From: Bacteroidaceae bacterium
GTDB taxonomy: Bacteria; Bacteroidota; Bacteroidia; Bacteroidales; Bacteroidaceae
Direction: 5' to 3'
Assembly: GCA_016292045.1 (NCBI GenBank)
Contig: JAEEZX010000019.1
Span: 1-64,000 of the forward strand
DNA: 64,000 nucleotides
A program made the position numbers and the translations under genes. Shown here in pieces: positions 16,065-24,439 of this stretch. The first letter of the stretch is position 1, and each line of letters opens with the position of its first letter. The notes under the pieces are model-generated. The model was not told where the DNA came from. It made no database searches and saw only the letters and a list, made by a program, of their open reading frames with translations.

Positions 16065-17288
16065 TTAGTCCACATTCTTGACAATCAGGGTGGAGTTCGT
16101 GCCGCCAAATCCGAAACTGTTGGACAGGAACATATCGAAATGCTTCTCTATCGTCTCGGGAATAACGTTCACGCAGGCAGTCTCTTCGTCGGGCTCCTCA
16201 AAGTTCAGGTTGCCGGCAATGAAACCGTTCTTCATCATGAGCATAGAATAAATACACTCTGCTGCACCTGCAGCCCACATCTCGTGACCGGTTTGAGACT
16301 TTGTACTTGTCACAGGAACCCTGTAGTCGCCGAATGCCTGAGCAATAGCCATAGCCTCACGTCCGTCACCGGCATGAGTGGATGTTGCATGAGCATTCAC
16401 ATAGCCTATCTCCGTTGGACTTACCCCAGAAAGGCGCAAAGCCATTTCCAGACTCTTGCGAGGACCCTCTACATTGGGTGTAGAGATATGGTCACCATTA
16501 CCGCTGAATCCCCAACCTACAATCTCTGCCAAAATCTTGGCACCACGCTTCTTGGCGTGCTCCTCGCTCTCAAGAATCAATGTTGCAGCACCACCGCCGG
16601 GTACAAGTCCGTTGCGGTTCTTGTCAAACGGACGACAGGCCTTGAGAGGCTCATCCTCTCTTGTAGAGAAAGCCTGAATACCATCAAAAGATGCCACGCA
16701 GTACATATTGTTCTCCTGGCCGCCACCGCAAATAACACAATCCTGCAAACCGTTCTTAATCAACAGATAGGCATTACCAATTGCAATTGAAGAAGATGCA
16801 CAGGCTGCAGAAGAAGTCAGATTGATACCACGCAGTCTGAACAGACAAGCAAGATTCATCGTAATTGTGGAGTTCATCGACTGGAAGATAGCACCGCTAC
16901 CACAGCTCGCTGTGTCACCACACTGACGGAATTTATCCAAAGCAACCATTGTTGCCTCTGCAACACTGTCATTGCCGTAAATTATACCTACATCATGCTT
17001 GTCCAGATAATCCTGATCAATACCGGCCTGCTCCAAAGCATCCTTTGTTGCCATATAAGCATACTGTGCCTCCTCCGGCATGAACATACGCATGTTGCGA
17101 GGAACAAACGGTTTCAAATCTGGCTTGGGAACATTGGTACAAAGGCCGCTGCGAAATCCTGCTGCCTTTCTCTCCTCGGAGAAAATAATTCCGCTCTTGC
17201 CATCATAAAGGCTCTGACGGACATCATCCAATGTCTGGCCCAGACAGGACCATATTCCCATACCTGTAATAACTACTTTGTTTTCCAT
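16065..17288 (-). CDS. Beta-ketoacyl-ACP synthase (KAS II-type)
   Basis: The 407-residue thiolase-fold condensing enzyme has the active-site Cys in TSSAACASSSIAIG and the two catalytic His in NAHATST and KSQTGHEMWAAG. It should condense malonyl-ACP onto the growing chain. It is the only ketosynthase in the operon; classical aryl-polyene clusters pair a ketosynthase with a chain-length partner. The phrase FGFGGTNSTLIV near the C-terminus shows the protein is complete. The gap to ACP is 49 bp. Confidence 0.92.
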   Translation of the reverse strand: MENKVVITGMGIWSCLGQTLDDVRQSLYDGKSGIIFSEERKAAGFRSGLCTNVPKPDLKPFVPRNMRMFMPEEAQYAYMATKDALEQAGIDQDYLDKHDVGIIYGNDSVAEATMVALDKFRQCGDTASCGSGAIFQSMNSTITMNLACLFRLRGINLTSSAACASSSIAIGNAYLLIKNGLQDCVICGGGQENNMYCVASFDGIQAFSTREDEPLKACRPFDKNRNGLVPGGGAATLILESEEHAKKRGAKILAEIVGWGFSGNGDHISTPNVEGPRKSLEMALRLSGVSPTEIGYVNAHATSTHAGDGREAMAIAQAFGDYRVPVTSTKSQTGHEMWAAGAAECIYSMLMMKNGFIAGNLNFEEPDEETACVNVIPETIEKHFDMFLSNSFGFGGTNSTLIVKNVD

Positions 17289-17320
17289 TTCACTATTATT
17301 TCATTTTCCACTTATGATAC

Positions 17321-18457
17321 TCATTTTCCTATTTCTTTGCACCAGCATCTGCGCCTCTTGATTTTCTCCGGCCCGAGAGGCTTCCACTGGGAAAGTTCTT
17401 TGACGTTATCCTCCAATTGAGGACCCGTTTCTGCATATCTAAATCCCTTGCGATTAAACACAGGAATTAAATCGTTGAATATAAGAGCATTCACACCCAT
17501 GCCCTGAAGATCCGGACGCACAGCTATCAAAAGCAGCTGCACCGTATCCTCATGCCTCCACTTCAGCGCACGCATAATGTGCCACCAGCCCAATGGCAGC
17601 AAGTGACCGTTCACTTTCTTCATTGCCTTGGAAAGGGACGGTATTGTCACCGCTGCAGCAACCAATTCGTTATCTCCGTTGACAACGCAAGGGATAAGCT
17701 CAGTGTCGATAATGGGCACGTATTGCTTGAGAAAATCATTAATCTGATTCTCCGTGAATGCCGTGAATCCGAATAACGGCTCATATGCCTTATTCATCAG
17801 GCGAAACACCTCATGTCCCTTTTCTCCCAGCAATTGCGTGCTGTTATATTTTACCACATGCAAACCGAACATCTCTCCCGAAAGCGCCGCTACACGAGCA
17901 TACTTAACAGGCACTTCTGAGGGAACAGCCACACGGATGTGCAACCAGTCTGCCTCTTTTTCAAAACCAAGCGCCTTCATGTGCTCCGGATAGTAGGGAT
18001 AGTTGTATATCTCCGTCATCATCCCCTCTCTTTCAAAGTCCTCCACGAGCATTCCCTCTTTGTCAAAATCTGTAATACCCATCGGACCTTGAATACGCTC
18101 CATACCCTGCTCCGCTCCCCATTTCTCCACGGCTTCTATCAAAGCACGGGAAACGTTCAAATCGTCTATGAAATCAATGAATCCAAATCGAACATTTCTT
18201 GTGCCCCACTTCTTATTCGCATTCTGGTTTATGATACCCGCAATACGGCCCACCACTTCACCATTCTGCCATGCAAGGAAGGGCTGCACCTTGGCAATAG
18301 CTAATGCACTGTTTTTCTTCGGATTAAACGTATCGTAGACATCACGATTCAAATCCGGAACAAACTGTTCACAGCCCCTGTACAGGGAAAAAGGAAAGCG
18401 CACAAAGAGAGTCATCTCTTCATTCGAACTAACCTTTTTAACTTGCACCTTTATCAT
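17321..18457 (-). CDS. Long GNAT-family acyltransferase at the head of the polyene-type operon
   Basis: The 378-residue protein begins MIKVQVKKVSSNEEM and contains FVRFPFSLYRGCEQFVPDL, QPFLAWQNGEVVGRIAGIIN, IQGPMGITDFDKEGMLVEDF and a C-terminal GNAT-type segment (LLLIAVRPDLQGMGVNALIF). Long GNAT-like proteins with this FPxxLYxxxxxFVPDL opening are widespread; the bacterial ceramide synthase bCerS is also a GNAT-like acyltransferase, so an N-acylation role in lipid synthesis is possible, but this is a low-confidence guess. It is first in the run and has its own promoter at 18478-18485. Confidence 0.65.
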   Translation of the reverse strand: MIKVQVKKVSSNEEMTLFVRFPFSLYRGCEQFVPDLNRDVYDTFNPKKNSALAIAKVQPFLAWQNGEVVGRIAGIINQNANKKWGTRNVRFGFIDFIDDLNVSRALIEAVEKWGAEQGMERIQGPMGITDFDKEGMLVEDFEREGMMTEIYNYPYYPEHMKALGFEKEADWLHIRVAVPSEVPVKYARVAALSGEMFGLHVVKYNSTQLLGEKGHEVFRLMNKAYEPLFGFTAFTENQINDFLKQYVPIIDTELIPCVVNGDNELVAAAVTIPSLSKAMKKVNGHLLPLGWWHIMRALKWRHEDTVQLLLIAVRPDLQGMGVNALIFNDLIPVFNRKGFRYAETGPQLEDNVKELSQWKPLGPEKIKRRRCWCKEIGK

Positions 18458-18477
18458 ATACGCACGTTTTTCGCGAG

Positions 18478-18485
18478 CAAAGGTA
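18478..18485 (-). promoter_or_regulatory. -7 element TACCTTTG upstream of the polyene-type operon
   Basis: TACCTTTG occurs on the minus strand about 20 nt before the ATG at 18457. No clear -33 TTTG is seen at standard spacing. It would start the 18457 to 9412 transcript. Confidence 0.65.
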
Positions 18486-18516
18486 CGAAAATAATTTGAT
18501 ATAGATGATAAAATAA

Positions 18517-19821
18517 TTAAGAAAAGTGGACATATGTTGCGATGTTGTCTCTCGCAGCCATCATTTTTGCCCTTTCATTCAAATGAGTAAGCAAGAAAAC
18601 GCGTCCTCTTGTCCGCTTAAATCTTGACCACATCCACCACTCAAACCTATCAATTGGAACCCATAGCAGAATCCACAATACAGCCAGCCACCACATTCCA
18701 AATATTCCTCCCACTAGAGACAAAGTTACCAATATTGCAAAAGGTACCAGCAAAAGGCTATTCACAAGCACACGATACGTATTCGTGTACATCAAGTTGT
18801 CGCTCAACAAGAGTGTTGGCAACCAATAGAACAATCCAAAAGGCCAAAGCCCCACCAGCCAGAGAGGCAACAGCAAAAGTTCGATGACAGCATCCAGGAC
18901 TGTTCTCGTCCAGCCCGCCGATTCTGCCACCCATTGATCCTTCAGCTTGTATTTTTCCTCCAGTCTTTTCAATTCTGCTGTCTTCTCATAGATATCCTTT
19001 TCGCCACAATTCTCTATGAGTTCCACAAAACGCTGATCTTTTTTCAAACGTTCCGGAAGAGGCAGTTTCCCTCCGGCAAAAGAATCGCCAAAGGCGCTGT
19101 TTCTAAGAAAATCTATCTCCTCATAGTGTCCGACATCATCAACATGCAGCATCATCTCCCGGACACGTTGGAATAATATCTCATTTATTTCCCTTACTGT
19201 TGTGCGGGGCCTCTCCTGATAACGTTTGTAGTACGGTTTGAGAGAAAACGGAGGTGCTATACGTATCATAAACTCCGTCTGGACGTCAAAATAATCGCTA
19301 TAATGATTTGCTGCAGGCAGCACCTTTACATCATACTTCCATCCGTCAGCTTCTGCAGCCTGAAAAGCGAGGTGCAGATAATTGGGAATGAAACGACCTA
19401 TATAATGGCCGAACTGTCCCGTACCCTCAGGATAAATTATAACCGGATGCCCCTCCCTCAACCTACGTTTCATCTCCTCCATCGAGGCTTCATTTTTCTC
19501 TACATTCTCCAGCCCCTCATAGTCAGCCCTGTAAGCTGGGAGCATGCCCAAACTGTAAAAAAAATTACCCAAGAAAGAAACCTTTGAGAGGAAAACTCCG
19601 CTCGTAAAAGTCGTAGGAAACTGTTTGTTCTTAAAGACCAGAATCAGCCCTATCGCATCGTTGGCATTATTCTGATGATTACTCACCACCATCAGCATGT
19701 CTCCGTTTTCAGGGATATTTTCCTTACCTAGGAGATAGACCTTACGATAGAGTAATTTATTGTTAAGTAGCTTAAAATAAGCCTTAAATATCCTATATGG
19801 CCAACTAGCACTACTCATCAC
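18517..19821 (-). CDS. PlsC-like membrane acyltransferase with C-terminal helices
   Basis: The 434-residue protein has an LPLAT domain (VVSNHQNNANDAIGL with the catalytic His, and VIIYPEGTGQFG) in the first half, then a helical stretch and several transmembrane helices (LLLLPLWLVGLWPFGLFYWLP, VLVNSLLLVPFAILVTLSLV). This architecture matches Bacteroidetes glycerol-3-phosphate/1-acyl-glycerol-3-phosphate acyltransferases. Its start overlaps the GlsB-like stop by 4 bp, so the pair is co-translated. It probably acylates a glycerophospholipid or an amino-lipid; the substrate cannot be read from the sequence. Confidence 0.75.
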   Translation of the reverse strand: MMSSASWPYRIFKAYFKLLNNKLLYRKVYLLGKENIPENGDMLMVVSNHQNNANDAIGLILVFKNKQFPTTFTSGVFLSKVSFLGNFFYSLGMLPAYRADYEGLENVEKNEASMEEMKRRLREGHPVIIYPEGTGQFGHYIGRFIPNYLHLAFQAAEADGWKYDVKVLPAANHYSDYFDVQTEFMIRIAPPFSLKPYYKRYQERPRTTVREINEILFQRVREMMLHVDDVGHYEEIDFLRNSAFGDSFAGGKLPLPERLKKDQRFVELIENCGEKDIYEKTAELKRLEEKYKLKDQWVAESAGWTRTVLDAVIELLLLPLWLVGLWPFGLFYWLPTLLLSDNLMYTNTYRVLVNSLLLVPFAILVTLSLVGGIFGMWWLAVLWILLWVPIDRFEWWMWSRFKRTRGRVFLLTHLNERAKMMAARDNIATYVHFS

Positions 19822-20732
19822 ACGTTCATGTGTCGAGCCTTTTTCTCTTCGCTCATCTCATCCACAGCGACGAGTATCGCACTTTCTATTGCACCGGCAA
19901 AATCTTCGTCTACAGTACTTCCGAAATACTGCATTGTAGGAGCAAGCATCATGTAAGAATTTATCATAGGAGGTATTCTCTCTCCCAACGCCTTTATCTC
20001 ACGCTTCAACACTCTGTAGCCGTCTTCAAAACCAAGGCCGTCAAACAGCACTTCAAACTCACTCTCAGGGACACTCTTCTCTATCGGCACATGAGGTGCA
20101 ATGAGAGGCTTCTTTGCCTGGAAATATTTCTTCAGGAAGAAAAGCATCATCTCCATCGCACGGTGGTTGAATCCTGCTGATATAGTAACCTTTCCAAAGA
20201 GATATTTTATCTCGGGATGACTCACGAGAAATGCTCCTATTCCATCCCAAAGATTATCCATGATATAGATACTCTTATTGCGGGGTGCATTGCGCTGATA
20301 ACCGGTTGTAACGTACGAACGCGCAACCTCAAGGGTACTATCTTTGTAGTCGCGAAGAAATTCCTCCGAGAAACTGAAGAGATGACTTGTTGCCAGATCC
20401 GGCTGTCCGTCTGCCTTCATTGGCCACCTCTCACCTTCTATCATACGATAACCGCCCGCAATCTCCTCTCCTTCCGGATTCCATACGAGCATCTGCAGAC
20501 ACTCCTCATCTGCGTGAGTCACATCCGTTTCAAGTCCCGTCCCCGTGCCACTACGACGAAAAGCCTCCTCTCTCACCCTGCCTATTTCACGCATCACACA
20601 AGGACAATCACTCGCACGTATGAGATATACCTCATTATCGCCATGATTCGTCTTGCGTAACAAGTATTTTGGAGCAAGTTCCCTTTTGAGGTCACTCACA
20701 TCCACCGGTGCTATGAGCTGTTTCACTGACAA
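19818..20732 (-). CDS. GlsB/OlsB-like N-acyltransferase (glycine or ornithine lipid synthesis)
   Basis: The protein is a hemolysin-type GNAT acyltransferase: PCVMREIGRVREEAFR, EEIAGGYRMIEG, LEVARSYVTTGYQRN, and a C-terminal YFGSTVDEDFAGAIESAILVAVDEM. In Bacteroides thetaiotaomicron GlsB makes the N-acyl-glycine precursor of glycine lipids; the present call is by resemblance. The track start at 20795 lies upstream of a -7 promoter element (20761-20754), so translation more likely starts at TTG 20732 (or GTG 20726), giving (M)SVKQLIAPVDVSDLKREL. It is followed by a PlsC-like gene, and another GlsA-like acyltransferase lies 4 kb away. Confidence 0.75.
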   Translation of the reverse strand: MSVKQLIAPVDVSDLKRELAPKYLLRKTNHGDNEVYLIRASDCPCVMREIGRVREEAFRRSGTGTGLETDVTHADEECLQMLVWNPEGEEIAGGYRMIEGERWPMKADGQPDLATSHLFSFSEEFLRDYKDSTLEVARSYVTTGYQRNAPRNKSIYIMDNLWDGIGAFLVSHPEIKYLFGKVTISAGFNHRAMEMMLFFLKKYFQAKKPLIAPHVPIEKSVPESEFEVLFDGLGFEDGYRVLKREIKALGERIPPMINSYMMLAPTMQYFGSTVDEDFAGAIESAILVAVDEMSEEKKARHMNV

Positions 20733-20753
20733 GCTAATTCTCCAAAGTTTACG

Positions 20754-20761
20754 CAAAGGTA
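20754..20761 (-). promoter_or_regulatory. -7 element TACCTTTG for the GlsB-like gene
   Basis: TACCTTTG on the minus strand puts the start of transcription near 20748, downstream of the ATG chosen by the ORF track and about 16 nt before the TTG at 20732. It decides the start call. Confidence 0.65.
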
Positions 20762-20816
20762 CGTATATTTTTCGACATACGCACCATTCTTGCACAAAAA
20801 ATCTTGGAAGTATAAA

Positions 20817-21461
20817 TTATTTGGCCTCAGAACAATATGGAAAGAACAAAAGGAAGTTCCCCTCTCCCGTGATGGAGAACGATGTGCCTGTCACCCTGTT
20901 CAGCGTGCCCTGCCACCAGCTGGTGAAATCATACAGAGGATACATAAGTCCCTCACCTTTCAGCCCTTTTGCCCCAAATGAGAATATACTTATTGTCTTT
21001 GCTCCCGCAAGGCACTCCGGAAGCATTCTGTCCGAGAAATAGCCCTTGACCGGAATAAACACCCCGTCGTCTGTAAACATCTTAACCCGAAGTCCCATCT
21101 TCATATACTCCATAAGCAAGGAAACATTACCTATCGTATGATCTTCCCTGCGCCCTGTCGCCCCGAGATATACAATATCACAGATACCGTGTTCCTTTAG
21201 ATAGAGCGTTGCCTTTGTCTGGTCATTGTTTTCCTGTTCGCTGTAGCTACGGACAATATCATGATAGCGTTCCCGCAGTTCCGGCGTCAGCGAGTCCCCA
21301 TCGCCCACAATGCGCCAGGGCAGGCATCCCTCTTTTTCTATGTACGTCTTTGCTGCACCGTCACAGCAAACCACTCTCTCTGCCTCCCGAAGAAGGCGAA
21401 GAGGTATCGGGTGCTTCGGGAAATCACCCGCACCTAAGATGACAGCATTTTCTTTTTCCAT
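20817..21461 (-). CDS. Thiamine pyrophosphokinase
   Basis: The 214-residue enzyme transfers pyrophosphate from ATP to thiamine, making ThDP. Motifs include CDGAAKTYIEKEG, VGDGDSLTP, EQENNDQTKATLYL and LGATGRREDHTIGN, all typical of the TPK catalytic domain. It is the last gene of the TPP-riboswitch operon and overlaps PnuT by 28 bp, so imported thiamine is activated directly. Confidence 0.92.
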   Translation of the reverse strand: MEKENAVILGAGDFPKHPIPLRLLREAERVVCCDGAAKTYIEKEGCLPWRIVGDGDSLTPELRERYHDIVRSYSEQENNDQTKATLYLKEHGICDIVYLGATGRREDHTIGNVSLLMEYMKMGLRVKMFTDDGVFIPVKGYFSDRMLPECLAGAKTISIFSFGAKGLKGEGLMYPLYDFTSWWQGTLNRVTGTSFSITGEGNFLLFFPYCSEAK

Positions 21462-22003
21462 GCAATATAACCCATTACTGCCACTGCGGTATACAATCCA
21501 TACAAAATGGCATAAAAATATATACCCTTATATACGTAAAGTGCAGAGGACACGGCATCCACCACTATCCAGGGAATCCATTGTTCCACCCACTTGCGGG
21601 CAAGCATCCACAGCCCCGCCACCGACAGTGCCGTAGTGAACGAATCCCACCAGGGGACATCGCTCGGAGTATAGTTGTCCAGCATCAATCCTACAGGTAT
21701 GAACACTACCGTAAAGGCCGCCACCAGAGGAATGAGCATTCTCGCAGGCATCGCCGTGATTGGTGCATACTGTGCGTTCCCCTGATTCTTTCGCCACAGC
21801 CATAAACCGTATAATGCAGCGACAAGATAATACACGTTTATCCCGAAGTCGGCATAGAGTCCTGATTTCCAGTACACCCAAAGGGATATCGCAGGCATGG
21901 CAATACCGGCATACCACACCTTGCGACTCGCCTTATACTCCCAGTAGAGATATAAAAGCCCTACCAGAGTGCCGAATATTTCTATGACAGTGTCTATATC
22001 CAT
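21434..22003 (-). CDS. pnuT: PnuT-type thiamine transporter (PnuC family)
   Basis: The 189-residue membrane protein has about seven helices and the PnuC-type motifs LYLYWEYKASRKVWYAG and WPxxD-like WWDSFTTALSVAGLWMLARKWVEQWIPWIVVDAVS. PnuC relatives downstream of a TPP riboswitch are assigned to thiamine uptake across the inner membrane (PnuT). The start is immediately next to the receptor stop (22004) and its end overlaps the pyrophosphokinase gene. Confidence 0.88.
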   Translation of the reverse strand: MDIDTVIEIFGTLVGLLYLYWEYKASRKVWYAGIAMPAISLWVYWKSGLYADFGINVYYLVAALYGLWLWRKNQGNAQYAPITAMPARMLIPLVAAFTVVFIPVGLMLDNYTPSDVPWWDSFTTALSVAGLWMLARKWVEQWIPWIVVDAVSSALYVYKGIYFYAILYGLYTAVAVMGYIAWKKKMLSS

Positions 22004-24253
22004 TTAAAATTGCAGGCAGACATTACCCAGCACGTTCGTTCCCGCCTGCGCTGCATATCCCGAATAATTCACTCGTCCCTGATCCACACCGTTCACGTAT
22101 GCACGCTCCGATGCCGCCCAACCGTTATTATCGTACTCTGCGTTGAATATATTATATACGGTACATCCTATCGTGATACCCTTGAAGTGTCGCAGATTCT
22201 TCCAGCTGTAGCTCAGAGCCAGATTTGTCGTACAGTATGCATCCAGAGTGCAGTCTTCCTGGTCTGCATTACTCATATACTGCTTGGAGACGAAGTTTGT
22301 CTGAGCCGACACATCAAATCCCTTAATAGAATAACGGAACACGTTCACGAAAGTGTAATCCGGTGAAAATGCGAGATGTGTGTCGCCGTGATAAACCAAT
22401 TCTGCAGGACGGGAACCTACGTAGTTCCAATCTGCGTCATAGTCGTTTACAGCAAGCGTCTCCAAGAAATTCTTCACACGATTGCGGGAAAGAGTTGCAG
22501 AAATGTCCCACGAGAATCCCACTTTTGTCTTCAGGCCGAAACTCAGTTCCACACCCATACGATAACTCTCCGGCACATTTTCCGACAACGGCTCTCCTAT
22601 TTCGTTTAGTTTACCCGTAAGAACGAGCTGGTCCTTATAATCCATATAATACAGATTCGCACCGGCATGCAACCATTCATTACTAAACTCGTAACCTGCC
22701 TCATAGTCAAAGAGTCGTTCGCTGACCGGTTTCACGTTGAGGTCGGTAATGAAGTTGTTGCGGGTAGGTTCCTTATGAGCCACGCTCCACGAGGCATATA
22801 CCCTGTGATTCTTCCTGAACTGATAATTCAGGCCCACCTTGGGGTTAAAGAAGTCATAGACGCGAGTAATGTTAAGATTCTGCGGTGCACCGACGTTGTA
22901 ATCCCAGCGCTCGTTCTCTCCACGCAATCTGTAGTCGATATGACGCCATTGCAAATCAAGATATCCGTTCAGTCCTTTGCAGAAATTGTAGTCGGCTTTT
23001 GCATATAGATTGCCGTCCCACTTCTCACCTCTGTAGCGATAGAACTCATGATTTGCGTTCACAAACTGGTTTTGGGTGTTTTGCACGGAAAGCACCTGAC
23101 CGTAGTTCCATCCCGTATACTTGTTCACACCGCCCCCTAAAGTGGTCTGCAGACGGTCGTTTTTATATGTCACGTCAAACACACCGCCTCCGAAACCGTT
23201 ATCCATAGATTTCTTGCGGGTCATATCCGACACTGCCGGCAAGAGTTTATATATGGTAAGATCGGCATCCTTGATGTATTCCTGATAATATCCGTCACCT
23301 TTCGTGAAGTGTGCCGCAGCATTGAAATACCAGCTACTGTTGAACTGATGGGAAAAGAGCAACTGATAATGATGCTGGAAATAGTTATCCGTCTGGTCAT
23401 CGTAGAAATGCATGCGTCCCCTGCTGTCTGTAAACATGTATCCGCATGAATTATAGCGACGTCCGTAGAGAGCAGTTTCTTCTTTCGTGGGATAGTTCCA
23501 TGCATGATATGTACGTTCTTTTCCTCCGAAAGTGAGCAGTTTTATGCTCGTTCCCCCGTTGTAATAACCCACTTGTGCATAGTAACTTAAGAGCTGTACG
23601 GAAGCACGGTCCAAATAGCCGTCCGACCCTATATGGCTAAGACGCACATCAAAGGTCCAGTGGTCGTTTATCAGACCGGTCCCCAGTTTCAGGGTTTGTT
23701 TGTTGGTGTTGAACGAACCGTACGAGCCAGCCAGTTCCGCATACGGTTTCACATTGAAATCCGTCGTCACCATATTCACCGTTGCACCGAATGCTCCGGC
23801 ACCGTTGGTGGACGTACCCACTCCTCTCTGTATCTGTATGCTCTTCAGACTTGATGCCAGGTCCGGCATATTCACCCAGAACACATTGTGGCTCTCGGCG
23901 TCATTGATGGGTATTCCGTTTGCCGTCACATTGATACGGCTGCCGTCCGTACCTCTCACTCTCATCGTCGTGTAGCCTATTCCGGCTCCGGCATCGCTGG
24001 TTGTCACCACTGACGGTGTCACGGAGAGAATCTCCGGCAGGTCTTTTCCCAGATTCACTTTACGGATTTCTTCCTTGGCCATATTCGTGAAGGCCACAGG
24101 TGTTGTCTTCGTGGCGCGGGTAGCTATCACCTGCACCTCATCCATTTCCTCGTAATCGAGGCTGTCCACACTGATTGATTTCTGCGCCCAGGCGCCACTT
24201 GCTACAGCCGTCACGGCCACAGCCACAAAAATTTTCCTCATGCTACTTTGCAT
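22004..24253 (-). CDS. TonB-dependent outer-membrane receptor for thiamine (OMR1-type)
   Basis: The 749-residue protein has a signal peptide (MRKIFVAVAVTAVASGAWAQ). A TonB-box-like segment follows (DEVQVIATRA), then a plug domain (LGKDLPEILSVTPSVVTTSDAG, TMRVRGTDGSRINVTANGIPINDAESHNVFWVNMPDL) and a 22-strand-type barrel ending in an aromatic residue (NVLGNVCLQF). The TPP riboswitch directly upstream and the PnuT and thiamine pyrophosphokinase genes directly downstream identify the ligand as thiamine or a relative. Either ATG 24253 or 24241 could be the start. Confidence 0.9.
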   Translation of the reverse strand: MQSSMRKIFVAVAVTAVASGAWAQKSISVDSLDYEEMDEVQVIATRATKTTPVAFTNMAKEEIRKVNLGKDLPEILSVTPSVVTTSDAGAGIGYTTMRVRGTDGSRINVTANGIPINDAESHNVFWVNMPDLASSLKSIQIQRGVGTSTNGAGAFGATVNMVTTDFNVKPYAELAGSYGSFNTNKQTLKLGTGLINDHWTFDVRLSHIGSDGYLDRASVQLLSYYAQVGYYNGGTSIKLLTFGGKERTYHAWNYPTKEETALYGRRYNSCGYMFTDSRGRMHFYDDQTDNYFQHHYQLLFSHQFNSSWYFNAAAHFTKGDGYYQEYIKDADLTIYKLLPAVSDMTRKKSMDNGFGGGVFDVTYKNDRLQTTLGGGVNKYTGWNYGQVLSVQNTQNQFVNANHEFYRYRGEKWDGNLYAKADYNFCKGLNGYLDLQWRHIDYRLRGENERWDYNVGAPQNLNITRVYDFFNPKVGLNYQFRKNHRVYASWSVAHKEPTRNNFITDLNVKPVSERLFDYEAGYEFSNEWLHAGANLYYMDYKDQLVLTGKLNEIGEPLSENVPESYRMGVELSFGLKTKVGFSWDISATLSRNRVKNFLETLAVNDYDADWNYVGSRPAELVYHGDTHLAFSPDYTFVNVFRYSIKGFDVSAQTNFVSKQYMSNADQEDCTLDAYCTTNLALSYSWKNLRHFKGITIGCTVYNIFNAEYDNNGWAASERAYVNGVDQGRVNYSGYAAQAGTNVLGNVCLQF

Positions 24254-24261
24254 TAAAAGTT

Positions 24262-24346
24262 CATACTCTCTTGCGCCGGTATTGTCCGGATCAGATCAGG
24301 AAGGGTATATTCTCAGCAAAATCCAACGGATTCGCACCCCTGATGA
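24262..24346 (-). promoter_or_regulatory. TPP riboswitch (THI element)
   Basis: The minus strand reads CAGGGGTGCG, then TGCTGAGA, ATACCCTT, and CTGATCTGATCCGGACAATACCGGCGCAAGAGAGT. These match the conserved boxes GGGGTGC, CTGAGA, ACCC, CTGATC...GGATAATGCCAGCG of the thiamin-pyrophosphate aptamer in the right order. The aptamer ends just before the receptor ATG, so control of translation start is more likely than a distant terminator. Confidence 0.93.
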
Positions 24347-24359
24347 TTCTTTTGCGGCG

Positions 24360-24367
24360 CAAAGGTA
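24360..24367 (-). promoter_or_regulatory. -7 element TACCTTTG for the thiamine operon
   Basis: TACCTTTG on the minus strand lies just upstream of the TPP aptamer, leaving a leader that contains the whole riboswitch. Confidence 0.7.
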
Positions 24368-24410
24368 TCACTTTTTTGTGAATTATGCCGCGCTTTCAAG
24401 AAAAAATTTA

Positions 24411-24418
24411 TATCTTTG
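24411..24418 (+). promoter_or_regulatory. -7 element TATCTTTG for the GlsA-like gene
   Basis: TATCTTTG lies 21 nt before the ATG at 24440 and is divergent from the thiamine-operon promoter about 45 bp away. Confidence 0.65.
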
Positions 24419-24439
24419 CCCTTAAAATTCAAGAAAACG

